From Nocardia terpenica (GTDB lineage: Bacteria > Actinomycetota > Actinomycetes > Mycobacteriales > Mycobacteriaceae): a DNA stretch of 64,000 nt. The stretch covers positions 1,550,001 through 1,614,000 of the forward strand of contig NZ_JABMCZ010000001.1 in assembly GCF_013186535.1 (NCBI RefSeq), read 5' to 3'. Positions within the stretch are counted from its first letter, which is position 1. Each line of letters begins with the position of its first letter. This document shows, piece after piece, positions 36,551 through 46,289 of the stretch. Made by a program: the position numbers and the translations under genes. The notes beneath the pieces are model-generated. The model was not told where the DNA came from, searched no databases, and was given only the letters and a program-made list of their open reading frames with translations.

Positions 36551-38575
36551 ATGAAGCGTCCGATGGTGCCGCGCGAGCCGTGGCCGGGCCTGACGCTGAT
36601 GCGGATGGTGCCGGCCAACGGCCGCGGACTCACCTGCCTGCTGGCCGGACTGATCGTCGTGGCGGGCGCGGCACCCACGCTCGCGATCGTCGTCTCCGGC
36701 CGGTTGGTATCGGCGATCGTGAGCGCCGGACCCACCGGCCTGCATGCCGCGGCCGGGCATCGCGCGGTGCTGATGCTGGTTCTCCTGGCCGTTCTGTTCG
36801 GGGTGAGCCAGGTGTCGGCGCGGCTGTGCAGCGAGCTCGCGGCCACCCTCGGCGCGCGGCTGGACGCGCGGTTGCAGCGCCGCGCGATCCGTGCCGTGAA
36901 CGGTCCCGCCGGAGTGGCCCACCTGGACACCCCCGAGGTGCGAGACCTGCTGTCCCGCATCACCGGAGTGGGCATGGGTGGCTACACCACCGGCGGCGCG
37001 GTCAGCGGATTCGTCACCAACGCCGTGCAACTCGTGCAGTGCGTCGGCGCGCTGGTGGTGCTGTGCGGCTACCGATGGTGGCCCGCGGTGCTGGTTTTCG
37101 CGGCCGGGCTGTGGTGGAGCAGGGAGAGCCGTCGTGACTACCTCGACCAGACCCGCACGCTCGCCCGGCAGACGACGGCACTGCGGCGCTCGAACTACCT
37201 GCGCGACCTGGTGTTGCGGCCGGAGGCGGCCAAGGAGATCCGCCTGTTCGGTCTCGCGGGATGGCTCACCGACCGATTCCGAATCGCCTGGGACGAGACG
37301 ATGGACGCGGTGTGGCAGCGGCGCGGCGCGCGGAGCGTTCCGGCATTCGCGGCACTGCTGATGCTCAGCGGGGCCAACTTTCTGGCGTACGCACTGCTCG
37401 GTGCGGACGCGGCGCACCACGTGATCGGGCTCGGTGCGGCGGTGGTCTTCCTGCGCGCGGTCACCCTCGTCGGTCAGGTGTCGACCAGGGGACAGCAGGA
37501 CATGCAGATCGCGTACGGCCTGAGCGCCCTGCCCGCGGTGACGGGTGTGGAGCGGGCCGCCGCCCGGGTCGTCGAGCGTCCCGGCGCGCCGTTACCGCCG
37601 GGAAACGCGGGAGTGCGAATCACCCTGCGGGACGTGCATTTCCGCTATCCGGGCACGGAGAAACCGGTGCTGAACGGCATCGAGTTGGACATCCCGGCGT
37701 CGGGGTCGCTGGCGATCGTCGGCAACAACGGCGCGGGCAAGACCACGCTGATCAAGCTGCTGTGCCGGTTCTACGACCCGGACGCGGGCGCCATCCTCGC
37801 GGACGGCACGGATCTGCGAGAGCTGGACGCCCGTGGCTGGCAGCGTCGAGTGTCCGCGGTATTCCAGGACTTTCAGCGATTCGAGCTGTCGGCTCGGGAA
37901 AACGTGGGCTTCGGCGCCATCCCGCTGCTCGGCGACGACGCGGCGCTGCGGAGAGCGGCGGCCAAGGCAGGCATCCTGGAACGCATCGAAGCGTTGCCCG
38001 CGGGCTGGGACACCCCGCTCGCCCGTCACCTCGCCGGCGGCGCTGATCTATCCGGCGGCGAATGGCAACGCATCGCCCTGGCACGAGCGCTACTGGCCGT
38101 GGAGGCGGGCGCCCGTGTCCTGATTCTCGACGAGCCCACCGCCAGCCTGGACGCCCGCGCCGAAAGCGCCTTCTACGACCGGTTCCTGGAGCTGACCCAC
38201 GAGGTCACCACCATCGTCATCTCCCACCGCTTCTCCACGGTGCGGCGAGCGGACGCAATCGGCGTCCTGGTCGACGGCAGAGTCGCCGAATTCGGCTCCC
38301 ACGAGACGTTATTGGCGGCCGAGGGCCGATACGCCCGGATGTACCGTGCGCAGTCGTCGCGGTTCGACGGACTCGGTCGAAATACGGGCCGAGTCGACGC
38401 GATGACGGGCCGGTTCGACGCGATGACGGGCCGAGTCGACGCGATGACGGGCCGAGTCGACGCGATGACGGGCCGGTTCGACGCGATGACGGGCCGAGTC
38501 GACGCGACAACGGGCCGGTTCGACGCGACGACGGACCAACTCGACTCGAGGAATGGCTCGCGTCGTGACCGATGA
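36551..38575 (+). CDS. ABC exporter (fused membrane and ATPase domains) with repeat tail
   Basis: 674 residues. A six-helix exporter membrane domain spans about 20-320. The ATPase domain spans 345-590 with Walker A GNNGAGKTT, signature LSGGEWQR, Walker B VLILDEPTASLD and the switch ISHRFSTVR. After the normal end of the ATPase (ARMYRAQ) comes a tail of seven 7-residue repeats GR(V/F)DAMT (38387-38533), which is not part of the family. It starts 10 nt after the NRPS stop and overlaps the next ABC gene by 23 nt, so the two likely form a heterodimeric peptide exporter. Confidence 0.92.
   Translation: MKRPMVPREPWPGLTLMRMVPANGRGLTCLLAGLIVVAGAAPTLAIVVSGRLVSAIVSAGPTGLHAAAGHRAVLMLVLLAVLFGVSQVSARLCSELAATLGARLDARLQRRAIRAVNGPAGVAHLDTPEVRDLLSRITGVGMGGYTTGGAVSGFVTNAVQLVQCVGALVVLCGYRWWPAVLVFAAGLWWSRESRRDYLDQTRTLARQTTALRRSNYLRDLVLRPEAAKEIRLFGLAGWLTDRFRIAWDETMDAVWQRRGARSVPAFAALLMLSGANFLAYALLGADAAHHVIGLGAAVVFLRAVTLVGQVSTRGQQDMQIAYGLSALPAVTGVERAAARVVERPGAPLPPGNAGVRITLRDVHFRYPGTEKPVLNGIELDIPASGSLAIVGNNGAGKTTLIKLLCRFYDPDAGAILADGTDLRELDARGWQRRVSAVFQDFQRFELSARENVGFGAIPLLGDDAALRRAAAKAGILERIEALPAGWDTPLARHLAGGADLSGGEWQRIALARALLAVEAGARVLILDEPTASLDARAESAFYDRFLELTHEVTTIVISHRFSTVRRADAIGVLVDGRVAEFGSHETLLAAEGRYARMYRAQSSRFDGLGRNTGRVDAMTGRFDAMTGRVDAMTGRVDAMTGRFDAMTGRVDATTGRFDATTDQLDSRNGSRRDR
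38387..38533 (+). repeat. 21-bp tandem repeat, 7 copies, coding
   Basis: Seven in-frame copies of a 21-bp unit encode GRVDAMT or GRFDAMT (the last two with ATT). Degenerate flanks (RFDGLGRNT before, DQLDSRN after) suggest further decayed units. It forms the C-terminal tail of the ABC exporter. Copy number probably varies between strains by slippage. Confidence 0.9.
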
Positions 38576-40373
38576 TCCTGTGGTGGTGCGCGAGGCGTCC
38601 TGGTGGCGGCGGGCGGGGACCGTTTTCGCGCTGTGCTTTCGGGCGGACCCTCGGCGCGCGAGTCTGCTGTTCGGCATGCAGGTGCTGGCGAATCTCGCCA
38701 CTCTGGCCTCGACCCTCGGGATCAAGGTCGTCATCGATGCCATCGTCCACGGCGATGTGGCGCGGGTGCTGGCGGGGGCGGGGTTCATGGCCGGAGCGGC
38801 GGGACTGGCGTCGGCGTTCGGCCGCGGCTATTTGCGGTTCACCACGGTCGTTTCCGAGCGGGCGGGCAGATACATCGATACCGAGCTGATGCGGCTGGCC
38901 GGGTCGATACCCACCATCGAGCATTTCGAGCGGCCCCGGTATGTGAATCAGATGACGCTGCTGCGCCAGGAACGGAGCGCGCTGGCCGGTGCGGTCAATG
39001 CGGCCGTGCTGAATCTGCGCGTGGCCGTGTCGCTCACGGGCGCGGTCGTGGTGCTGGCGGTGCTGCACCCGGTGCTACTCGCATTGCCGCTGTTCGGGAT
39101 TCCGCAGGTGCTGGCGCATCGGGCGTCGACTCGGATGGCCCAGCGTGCTCGCGAGGACAATGCCCAGGACACCAGGGCTCGTGACCATCTCTATCAGGTG
39201 GCCGCGTCGCTGTCCGCCGGGCGGGAACTGCGGCTGTTCGGTCTGGTCGACGAGGTGTTGACCCGGCACGAGGAGATCGGTGAGCGGATCGTGCGGCGGA
39301 CCGCGCGGGCGGCGCTGCGCGGAACCGCGTTGACCGCGGCGGCGTCGCTGGTGTTCGCGGCGGGGTATGTCGGCATGATCGTGCTGATGCTCGCCGATAC
39401 CGAGGGCGGTGGGGCGGCCGCCGTCGGCACGATCGTGCTCGTGGTGTCGCTCGCGACCATGATCAATACCCAGCTCGCCGCCGCCGTGCAGTTCGGCTCC
39501 TATTTCCAGCGGGTGGCCGCCGCGGCCGGGCGGCTGCTGTGGCTGACCGAGGTGAGCCGACGCGCCGCCCGGCCCGAGGCCGACGCGTCGCCGCCCGCGT
39601 CGTTGACCGAGGGGATCACTCTGGAGTCGGTGTCGTTCCGCTATCCCGACACCGACCGCGATGTGCTGCGCGAGGTGTCGGTGCGGATCCCGAAGGGCAG
39701 CGTGGTCGCCGTCGTCGGCGAAAACGGTTCGGGGAAGTCGACTCTGGTGAAGCTGCTCAGCGGCCTGTACCAGCCGACGGCGGGCGTCATCCGGGTGAAC
39801 GGCACCGACCTGGCGGGTATCGCGCCGGATCGATGGCAGCACCGGGTGAGCCCGGCGTTTCAGGACCATGCGCGATTCGAGTTCCTGCTCGCGGAATCGG
39901 TGGGGTTGGGCGACCTGCCGCGCATCGACGATCGGCAGGCCGTCTCCGCCGCGCTGGTCCGTGCGGGCGCGTCGGAGCTGACCCGATTGCCGGATCCGGG
40001 CCTGGCCACCCAGCTGGGCACCACGTGGGGCGGGGTGGACCTGTCCGGCGGTCAGTGGCAGAAGCTGGCGCTCGCCCGGGCTCTGATGCGGGAGGACGCC
40101 CTGCTCGTGGTGCTCGACGAGCCCGCGGCCGCGCTGGACGCGTTCGCCGAGAAGCAGTTGTTCGAGCGGATCGGCGAGATGGTGCGCGAACGGGCGGCGG
40201 CGGGCGCGATCACGCTGCTGGTATCGCATCGCTTCACCACCGTCACCATGGCGGACCTGATCATCGTGCTGACCGCCGGGCGGATCACCGAGATCGGCGA
40301 CCACGAGACGCTGCGCGGCAACGGCGGCCTCTATCAGGAGCTGTACGAGTTGCAGAGCCGCCTGTACCGGTGA
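38553..40373 (+). CDS. ABC exporter (fused membrane and ATPase domains)
   Basis: 606 residues with a six-helix membrane domain (about 25-320) and an ATPase domain (345-595) with Walker A GENGSGKST, signature LSGGQWQK, Walker B LLVVLDEPAAALD and switch VSHRFTTV. The start is taken at ATG 38553 inside the previous gene; GTG 38565 is an alternative. Paired with the preceding ABC protein it probably exports the NRPS product. Confidence 0.92.
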   Translation: MARVVTDDPVVVREASWWRRAGTVFALCFRADPRRASLLFGMQVLANLATLASTLGIKVVIDAIVHGDVARVLAGAGFMAGAAGLASAFGRGYLRFTTVVSERAGRYIDTELMRLAGSIPTIEHFERPRYVNQMTLLRQERSALAGAVNAAVLNLRVAVSLTGAVVVLAVLHPVLLALPLFGIPQVLAHRASTRMAQRAREDNAQDTRARDHLYQVAASLSAGRELRLFGLVDEVLTRHEEIGERIVRRTARAALRGTALTAAASLVFAAGYVGMIVLMLADTEGGGAAAVGTIVLVVSLATMINTQLAAAVQFGSYFQRVAAAAGRLLWLTEVSRRAARPEADASPPASLTEGITLESVSFRYPDTDRDVLREVSVRIPKGSVVAVVGENGSGKSTLVKLLSGLYQPTAGVIRVNGTDLAGIAPDRWQHRVSPAFQDHARFEFLLAESVGLGDLPRIDDRQAVSAALVRAGASELTRLPDPGLATQLGTTWGGVDLSGGQWQKLALARALMREDALLVVLDEPAAALDAFAEKQLFERIGEMVRERAAAGAITLLVSHRFTTVTMADLIIVLTAGRITEIGDHETLRGNGGLYQELYELQSRLYR

Positions 40374-40523
40374 CCGGCGGCGCGGCGATCGGGTGCGCAC
40401 CGCACTCGGCCCGTACCATTCGACCACGATCCGGCCGCATGCGTTCTGAGCTGCGGACATGGCAGGGGTTTCGAGGTGGCGCGGGGTACGTTGCGCACGA
40501 TCGCGGATCGGCACCATGAAGAC

Positions 40524-41387
40524 ATGACCGCAGAGGAACTCGTCACCGCGCCTGTCACCGGAACGGCCTTGCCCGCCGAGCAGTTTCGCCTGCATCGGTC
40601 CCACGGTGAGGTCGATGTCGCGCGGGTGCTGGACGTGCTGCACGGCAGGCTCGCGGCCTACCGGGTCAGCGACTTCGTGCCCGAGGCGGACCGCCGGAGG
40701 ATCACCGCCAACTTCATGGCGTCTCCCGCGCGCACGCCGCGCTACGGCGAGGGCGCCGACGGGGTCGAGGCATACATCATGGGTGCCTCACATATCGACA
40801 AGACCACCGCGGCCTACCTCGACACTGTCGAACGCACCGCCGAGGCGGTGGCGGATCTGTACCGCGGCGCCGCCGACCCGGTGGCGCGGCTGCGCGAACT
40901 ACTCGTCGATCACGGCGGTGTCGCGGGCGCGCGTGCCGCGGCGCACGGGGGCCGCCGGGCGGGATCGTCGAAGGCGGTGTGCTGGAACAATATCGGCGAC
41001 TATCTGCTGCTGCCGCACGACGATCTCGCGCAGCTGAGCGATCCGCTCCAGGCCGGGTTCGAGATCCAGCGCATTCGCCGGGTGATGGCGGTTAACGTGT
41101 ACCCGCACATTCCCGGCCGCGGCGGCGCGCTCCGGCTGTGGAATGTGCTGCCCGACGACGCGACTCGCGCCCGCCTCGGGGTGACGCACAGCGGATACCC
41201 GTACCCCCCGCAGCTGCTCGTCGACCATCCCAGCCTGGACATCCCGGTCGAATCCGGTGACCTGTGCGTCATCAACGGCAATCTGATTCACGGTGTGCTC
41301 GGCGGCGATGAAACGGACCGGGGCAGGCTGCTGCTCACCTGCTTCACCGGGCTCGCCGAGAACGGCGAATTGCTGTGGTGGACATGA
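40524..41387 (+). CDS. 2-oxoglutarate/Fe(II)-dependent oxygenase
   Basis: 287 residues from ATG 40524 (GTG 40476 would add 16). The double-stranded beta-helix iron site is visible: HxD in LLPHDDL, a distal His in NGNLIHGVLGG and an Arg (DRGRLLL) that would bind 2-oxoglutarate. The Asp is retained, so hydroxylation rather than halogenation is expected. Position at the end of the NRPS-exporter operon suggests it hydroxylates an amino acid or the peptide. It faces the convergent A-T gene with a 23-nt gap. Confidence 0.82.
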   Translation: MTAEELVTAPVTGTALPAEQFRLHRSHGEVDVARVLDVLHGRLAAYRVSDFVPEADRRRITANFMASPARTPRYGEGADGVEAYIMGASHIDKTTAAYLDTVERTAEAVADLYRGAADPVARLRELLVDHGGVAGARAAAHGGRRAGSSKAVCWNNIGDYLLLPHDDLAQLSDPLQAGFEIQRIRRVMAVNVYPHIPGRGGALRLWNVLPDDATRARLGVTHSGYPYPPQLLVDHPSLDIPVESGDLCVINGNLIHGVLGGDETDRGRLLLTCFTGLAENGELLWWT

Positions 41388-41410
41388 CCGTGGCGGGCCG
41401 GTCGGCGGGG

Positions 41411-43258
41411 TCAGAGCGCGTCCCCGCCGAGTTCGGCCAGTAGCCGGTCCACCTCGTCGTCCGACATCCCCGCGACATCGCGGCGCAGGCGCACCAGCGT
41501 GGCGAGCCGATCCGGGTCCGGATGACCGCCGCGAACCGCCTCGGCCAGCGCCGCCACGGTCGGCGCCGACATCGCCACCTGCGCGGGGAGGTCGGTGTCG
41601 AGCAGCTCGCGCAGGCGCGCGACCAACTGCGTCGCCAGCAGCGAATGCCCGCCGAGGGCCAGGAAGTCCTCGTGCACATTCGGTGCCCGGTCCGCCAAAC
41701 CGAGTACCTCGTACCAGACTTCGGCGATCAGGGCCTCGAGATCGTCACGGGGCGGTTCGGCGAGAGCGGATTCGGCCGCCGCGGGATCCGGCAGAGCCGC
41801 CCGGTCCAGTTTGCCGTGGGCGGTCAGCGGGAAGGCCGGGACGGACATCAGAGTCGCCGGAACCATTGCGGCGGGCAAGGTTTGCCGCAGGAAATCGAGA
41901 ATGCCTGCGGGCGTGGCCTTCCCGGACGCAGGAACGATATAGGCCGCCAGGTGATCGTGGCCGTTGGGCGCGGGTCGCACGATCACCGCGGCATCCGCGA
42001 CCTCCGGGTGCGCCCGCAGGCGCGCGGTGATCTCACCTGGTTCGATCCGAACACCGCGCAGTGACACCTGATCGTCGCGCCGACCGACGAAATCGATGGC
42101 CCCGTCGTCCCTTCGACGCACGATATCGCCGGTCCGATACAGCCGCTCGCCCGATCCGGACGGATCGGCGACGAAACGCTCCGCCGTCCCTCCGGGGCGA
42201 CCCAGGTAGCCGCGAGCCAGTCCGGGTCCGGCCAGGTACAGCTCCCCGGGCGTGCCGACCGGTACCGGCAGCAGTTTTTCGTCGAGCAGCTGCGCCCGCA
42301 CCCCGTCGATCGGCCACCCGATGGACGGCAGACCGGCCGCACCCGCGGATACCGGACCCGCGGTGGCGACCACCGTCGCCTCGGTGGGGCCGTAGTGGTT
42401 CACGACGCCGAACGGGGTACCGACGGGTGGGGCCGCGGTCAGCGCGTCGCCGCCGACGAGGAGCAGACGTGCCTGCAGCGCACGGTGATCCGGGACTCGC
42501 AGCACCTCCTCGGCCAGCGGCGTGGGCAGGAAGGTCACCGTGATGCGCCGTTCCGCCAGCCAGCGGGCCAGGCTGTCCGGCCGGGTGCGCCCGGCGTCGT
42601 CCGGTAGATGGAGCCCGGCGCCCGCCGCCAGCGTCGGCCAGATCTCCCACACCGAGGCGTCGAACCCGAAGGACGCCACGTGTGCGCAGCGGTCGCTGCG
42701 GGTGATCCCGTAGGCGCGAATGTGCCAGTCCACGAGGTTGTTCAGGCCGCGATGCGGGATCTGCACCCCTTTCGGCGCGCCCGTGGAGCCGGAGGTGTGG
42801 ACCACGTAGGCCAGATGGTCCGGATGGACGGCCACCTCCGGGTCGGTATCCGGCTGGGCCGCAAGAGCTGCGGCGTCGCGGTCCGGATCCAGCACCGCGG
42901 TGCCGTCGGGTAGCGACAGCCGGCGCCCGATCGAGTCGGTGGTGATCAGCAAGGGGGGACGTGCGTCGGAGAGGATGTGCCGCAGGCGTTCCGGAGGGTA
43001 GGAGGGGTCCAGCGGGCAGTAGGCGGCACCGGCCTTCAGCACCGCGAGGATGGCGACGATCAGCCGCGGCGTCCGTGGGAGCGCGACACCGACCACCACC
43101 TCGGGTCCGGCGCCGCGCTGCCGGAGCAACCGGGCGAGCCGGTTGGCCTGCCGGTCCAGATCCCGATAGCACAGCGTGACGGTTCCGTCGGTGACCGCCG
43201 TCGCCCCGGGCTGCTCGGCCGCCAGCAGTGAAATGCGCTGGTGCACGCCGTGGTTCAT
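41411..43258 (-). CDS. Free-standing NRPS A-T didomain, predicted leucine
   Basis: 615 residues from ATG 43258, which overlaps the desaturase stop by four bases. The adenylation domain has HTSGSTGAPKG, NHYGPTE, GELYLAG, YRTGD, LRGVRIEPGEI and TAHGKLDR; the carrier domain has LGGHSLLATQ; a tail MSDDEVDRLLAEL ends it. There is no condensation domain. Substrate code by eye D-A-W-F-L-G-H-V-V-K is one residue from the Leu code D-A-W-F-L-G-N-V-V-K. It most likely loads Leu on its carrier for modification by the enzymes of the same operon. Confidence 0.9.
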   Translation of the reverse strand: MNHGVHQRISLLAAEQPGATAVTDGTVTLCYRDLDRQANRLARLLRQRGAGPEVVVGVALPRTPRLIVAILAVLKAGAAYCPLDPSYPPERLRHILSDARPPLLITTDSIGRRLSLPDGTAVLDPDRDAAALAAQPDTDPEVAVHPDHLAYVVHTSGSTGAPKGVQIPHRGLNNLVDWHIRAYGITRSDRCAHVASFGFDASVWEIWPTLAAGAGLHLPDDAGRTRPDSLARWLAERRITVTFLPTPLAEEVLRVPDHRALQARLLLVGGDALTAAPPVGTPFGVVNHYGPTEATVVATAGPVSAGAAGLPSIGWPIDGVRAQLLDEKLLPVPVGTPGELYLAGPGLARGYLGRPGGTAERFVADPSGSGERLYRTGDIVRRRDDGAIDFVGRRDDQVSLRGVRIEPGEITARLRAHPEVADAAVIVRPAPNGHDHLAAYIVPASGKATPAGILDFLRQTLPAAMVPATLMSVPAFPLTAHGKLDRAALPDPAAAESALAEPPRDDLEALIAEVWYEVLGLADRAPNVHEDFLALGGHSLLATQLVARLRELLDTDLPAQVAMSAPTVAALAEAVRGGHPDPDRLATLVRLRRDVAGMSDDEVDRLLAELGGDAL

Positions 43259-44220
43259 CGGTTCGTCGGGGTGTAGGGCCGGGTGCGGTGCAGCAGCGGC
43301 CTGTTCCGGTGCAGGAAGCCGAGCATCGCCGGAACCGGGCTGATGATCCGCGGCTGGGCGTCGAGCAGGTCTCTGCGCCGCTCGCGCACCGTCGTCAGCT
43401 GGGACCAGTGCGCCGACGGATTCAGGTGGTGCTCCTGGTGATAGCCGTCGTTGAAGGTGAGCCGGTTGTACACGCGGCCGTAGTAGCTCACCGAGTCCGC
43501 CCCGCGGTGGCTGGGATCGGCCCCGAAGTGCCGGTAGTAGTTCTGAACATTGACCAGCATGAGCGCGGCGAAGAAGGCGGGCAGGTAGCACAGCAGCGTC
43601 CACTGCCAGGACAGGGCCGCGAACCCGGCCAGCGACAGGATGTGCGCGGCCCGGTCCGCTCGGATCTGCCGCAACTCCCGGGTGCGCCGCGGTTCCCGAC
43701 GGGAGACCAGCGACAGCAGGTGCGTCTCGCCCGAGCCGACGCCCCACAGGCGCGTGCTCGCCCACACCTCCCGGCCACGCGTGATCAGGCTGTCGACGGC
43801 GCCGGACACCACGTAGCGCAGCAGCGGCGTATGCTCCCCGTCGCGGCCGTCGCGATAGGTGGAGGAGGTGTCGCCGGTGGTGCCGTCCGGGCCGATCGGA
43901 TCGTTGTTGTAGCGATGGTGATTTCGGACGTGGGTCAGGTGATAGATCTGCACGGACTGACCGATGCAGATCGAATTCAGCACCGAGACCGCGGCATTCA
44001 ACCGTGCCGAGACGAACCACGGGACGTGAGTGAACAGGTGCGACACCACGATGATGTGATAGGCGGTCAGCACGGTGATCAGGACGAAACCGCCGATCGC
44101 CGCCGCGACGCCGAGCCCGTCCCAGTTCCACGCGAACCAGATCATCACCGCCAGCTGCGCCACGGTGAACCCCAGCAGCGCAGCGTCTTTCGGGGTATGC
44201 CTCCAGATGCGAACCGACAT
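43255..44220 (-). CDS. Membrane fatty-acid-desaturase-type di-iron enzyme
   Basis: 321 residues with four to six membrane segments and the three His boxes of the family: HLFTH, HVRNHH and HQEHH (GYHQEHHLNP). These bind two irons for O2-dependent desaturation or hydroxylation. It lies between the type II thioesterase and the Leu-type A-T gene with a 4-nt overlap to the latter, so its substrate is more likely a carrier-bound amino or acyl group than a membrane lipid. That is inferred from context only. Confidence 0.85.
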   Translation of the reverse strand: MSVRIWRHTPKDAALLGFTVAQLAVMIWFAWNWDGLGVAAAIGGFVLITVLTAYHIIVVSHLFTHVPWFVSARLNAAVSVLNSICIGQSVQIYHLTHVRNHHRYNNDPIGPDGTTGDTSSTYRDGRDGEHTPLLRYVVSGAVDSLITRGREVWASTRLWGVGSGETHLLSLVSRREPRRTRELRQIRADRAAHILSLAGFAALSWQWTLLCYLPAFFAALMLVNVQNYYRHFGADPSHRGADSVSYYGRVYNRLTFNDGYHQEHHLNPSAHWSQLTTVRERRRDLLDAQPRIISPVPAMLGFLHRNRPLLHRTRPYTPTNR

Positions 44221-44226
44221 TGCCGT

Positions 44227-44982
44227 CTATACCTCCATGGTCACCGGACGGAGTCCGCGGCTCAGTTCCCGCAGCAATGGGTCCGGGGCGCTGAGGAACT
44301 CGTAGTGGCTGCCCGGCAGCACGACCCGGGAGAACCGGTCCGGGGTCGCGTACGAGTGCCAGCCGGTCATCTGGTCGGGCCGGATCTCGGGGTCGGCGTG
44401 CCAGCCGATCGCGCAGAGCCCGCCGGGCAGGATGCGGGGGGCATCGAGCCGGTATCGCTGGTTCGCGGTGACATCCGCGCGCAGCACCCGCAGGCTCATG
44501 GCCAGAATCTCCGGCTGCGGTTCGGCGCCCAGGGCGCGGGTCAGGTCGGCCAGTTCGACCTCGAGTTCGTCGTCGCTCATGCTCAGGAACCGGCCGAACG
44601 GCCCGTCGTGCGGCGCCACCTGGGACGAGACGAACAGGCACTGCGGGGCGGGCAGTGACTGCTCGGCGAGCAGCAGTGCGGTCGCGAACGCCGCCAGCGC
44701 GCCACCGCAGTGGCCGAACAGGCCGAACGGGCGATCCAGCAGCGGTGCGAGGCCGTCGACCACCTCCTCGGCCAGCTGCTCGTAGGTGCCGAAATGCGGG
44801 TCCCGCATGCGGTTCTCGCGTGCGGGCGGCTGGATCAGGCAGACATCGATGTCGTCGAAGCGGCGGGGCCAGCGCCCGAACATCGAGGCGCCCAGGCCCG
44901 AATAGGGGAAGCAGAACAGCCGTGCCGCACAGTCGTCGCTGGGCGGTCGCAGCAGCAGTTTGCCGGGACGCTTCGGACTCAT
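44227..44982 (-). CDS. Type II thioesterase with Cys nucleophile
   Basis: 251 residues from ATG 44982, overlapping the P450 stop by four bases. Alpha/beta-hydrolase fold of editing thioesterases: FCFPYSGLGASMF at the N-terminus, nucleophile elbow GHCGGA where most members have GHSMGA, Asp in the WHADPEIRP segment and His in PGSHYEF. The Cys codon (TGC, complement at 44707-44709) is unambiguous. It would clear stalled or mis-loaded carriers, or move an aminoacyl group between carriers, for which a Cys nucleophile is well suited. Confidence 0.88.
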   Translation of the reverse strand: MSPKRPGKLLLRPPSDDCAARLFCFPYSGLGASMFGRWPRRFDDIDVCLIQPPARENRMRDPHFGTYEQLAEEVVDGLAPLLDRPFGLFGHCGGALAAFATALLLAEQSLPAPQCLFVSSQVAPHDGPFGRFLSMSDDELEVELADLTRALGAEPQPEILAMSLRVLRADVTANQRYRLDAPRILPGGLCAIGWHADPEIRPDQMTGWHSYATPDRFSRVVLPGSHYEFLSAPDPLLRELSRGLRPVTMEV

Positions 44983-46289
44983 CCGATACCTCCGGTCGCA
45001 GGGGTCGGTACGGCCGCAATCGCGGTGCCGGACAGCGGTTCCGGCGGTCGTGCATGCGGGAAGAGGCGTGCGGTCAGCGGCAGTCGTTTCACGCCCGCGG
45101 TGAAGGTCGATTCCAGATGTTCGACCGGGCCCGCGACCGCGAACTCCTCGACCACGGCCGTGATCCGTTCGAACAGCACCCGCAGGGCGATGCGCGCCAG
45201 TGGCGCGCCGATGCAGTAGTGCGGCCCGTATCCGAACGCGATGTGCGGGTTCGGGGTTCGGGTGAGATCGAACCGGTAGGGCTCGGCGAAGGCGTCCTCG
45301 TCGCGGTTGGCGGAGCCGAGCCACGCCACCACCGCCTCACCGGCGGCGATCGAGTGGCCCGCGAGCGTGGTGTCCGCGGCGACATAGCGCATGAAATGGT
45401 TCGCGGGCGACGACCAGCGCAACCCCTCCTCGACCGCCGTCGGGGTCAGTGACGGGTCGGCGGTCCAGTGCCGATACTGGGCGGGATTGTCGATCAGGGC
45501 CAGCACGGTGGCCGCAACCGCGTGCGGCGTGGTGACATTCGCGCCGAGCAGCAGGCTGTAGCAGTTGTAGACCAGTTCGTCGTGGCGCAGGGGGCGGCCC
45601 GCGGTGGTCATGCGGGTGAGAAAGCCCACCAGGTCGTCGGACGGATGTTTCTTGCGGTGCAGCACCAGCGTGGAGAAGTAGGCGAACAGGTCGTGATGGG
45701 CGGCCGCCAGGGTTCCGGAGGTCTCCCGGAAGTCGGGGTCCTGCGGTGCGATCGACATCGTCGTCAACCGCGTCAGGGTGGGCCAGTCGGACTCGGGGAT
45801 GCCCATCAGCGCGCCGGTGAACATCATCGGGAACCCGGCCAGCGCACCGGCCAGATCCCAGGTGCCGCCGTCGAATACGGGCGCGAGCAGGGTGTCGACG
45901 ATGCCGCGGATGCGGGGTAGCTGGGTGCGCAGTTCGCGCGCAGACAGCACCTTGCCGAGCGGTTCGCGCAGTTCGGTGTGCTCCGGGGGATCGCTGGCGG
46001 CCATCATTTTTCTGCCCGCCGGATCGGCGCCGCCGAGGATCGACAGCAGCGTGCCCCGCGTGGAGGTGAAGCGGGTGTGGTCGCGCAGGACGGCGCGCAC
46101 GTCGCCGTAGCGGGTGACCGACCAGAACGATCGGCCGTCGGGAAGGACCTGCCGGTGGGCGGGAGCCCGGCGGCGCAGCTGCGCCCAGATCGGATGCGGG
46201 TCTCCGGTGGAGTAGAGCAGGGGGTCGGCGAGATCCAGTGTCGCGAGGTCGATGTCGGGCGCGTCGGGCGCGGGCACGGTGATTCTCAT
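44979..46289 (-). CDS. Cytochrome P450
   Basis: 436 residues from ATG 46289, with GAGGAT upstream and a 4-nt overlap with the preceding A-T gene. The heme ligand is Cys359 in FGYGPHYCIGAP; ExxR is EEGLRW; the I-helix reads LLLGANVTTPHAV, with Asn-Val in place of the common acid-Thr pair; the PERF-like segment is AEPYRFD. The P450s next to A-T didomains typically hydroxylate the carrier-bound amino acid at the beta carbon, here perhaps Val. Confidence 0.93.
   Translation of the reverse strand: MRITVPAPDAPDIDLATLDLADPLLYSTGDPHPIWAQLRRRAPAHRQVLPDGRSFWSVTRYGDVRAVLRDHTRFTSTRGTLLSILGGADPAGRKMMAASDPPEHTELREPLGKVLSARELRTQLPRIRGIVDTLLAPVFDGGTWDLAGALAGFPMMFTGALMGIPESDWPTLTRLTTMSIAPQDPDFRETSGTLAAAHHDLFAYFSTLVLHRKKHPSDDLVGFLTRMTTAGRPLRHDELVYNCYSLLLGANVTTPHAVAATVLALIDNPAQYRHWTADPSLTPTAVEEGLRWSSPANHFMRYVAADTTLAGHSIAAGEAVVAWLGSANRDEDAFAEPYRFDLTRTPNPHIAFGYGPHYCIGAPLARIALRVLFERITAVVEEFAVAGPVEHLESTFTAGVKRLPLTARLFPHARPPEPLSGTAIAAVPTPATGGIG

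Noticed and set aside
40524..41387. Non-heme iron halogenase
   Set aside because: The iron-binding Asp is present (HDD); halogenases of this type have Ala or Gly there.
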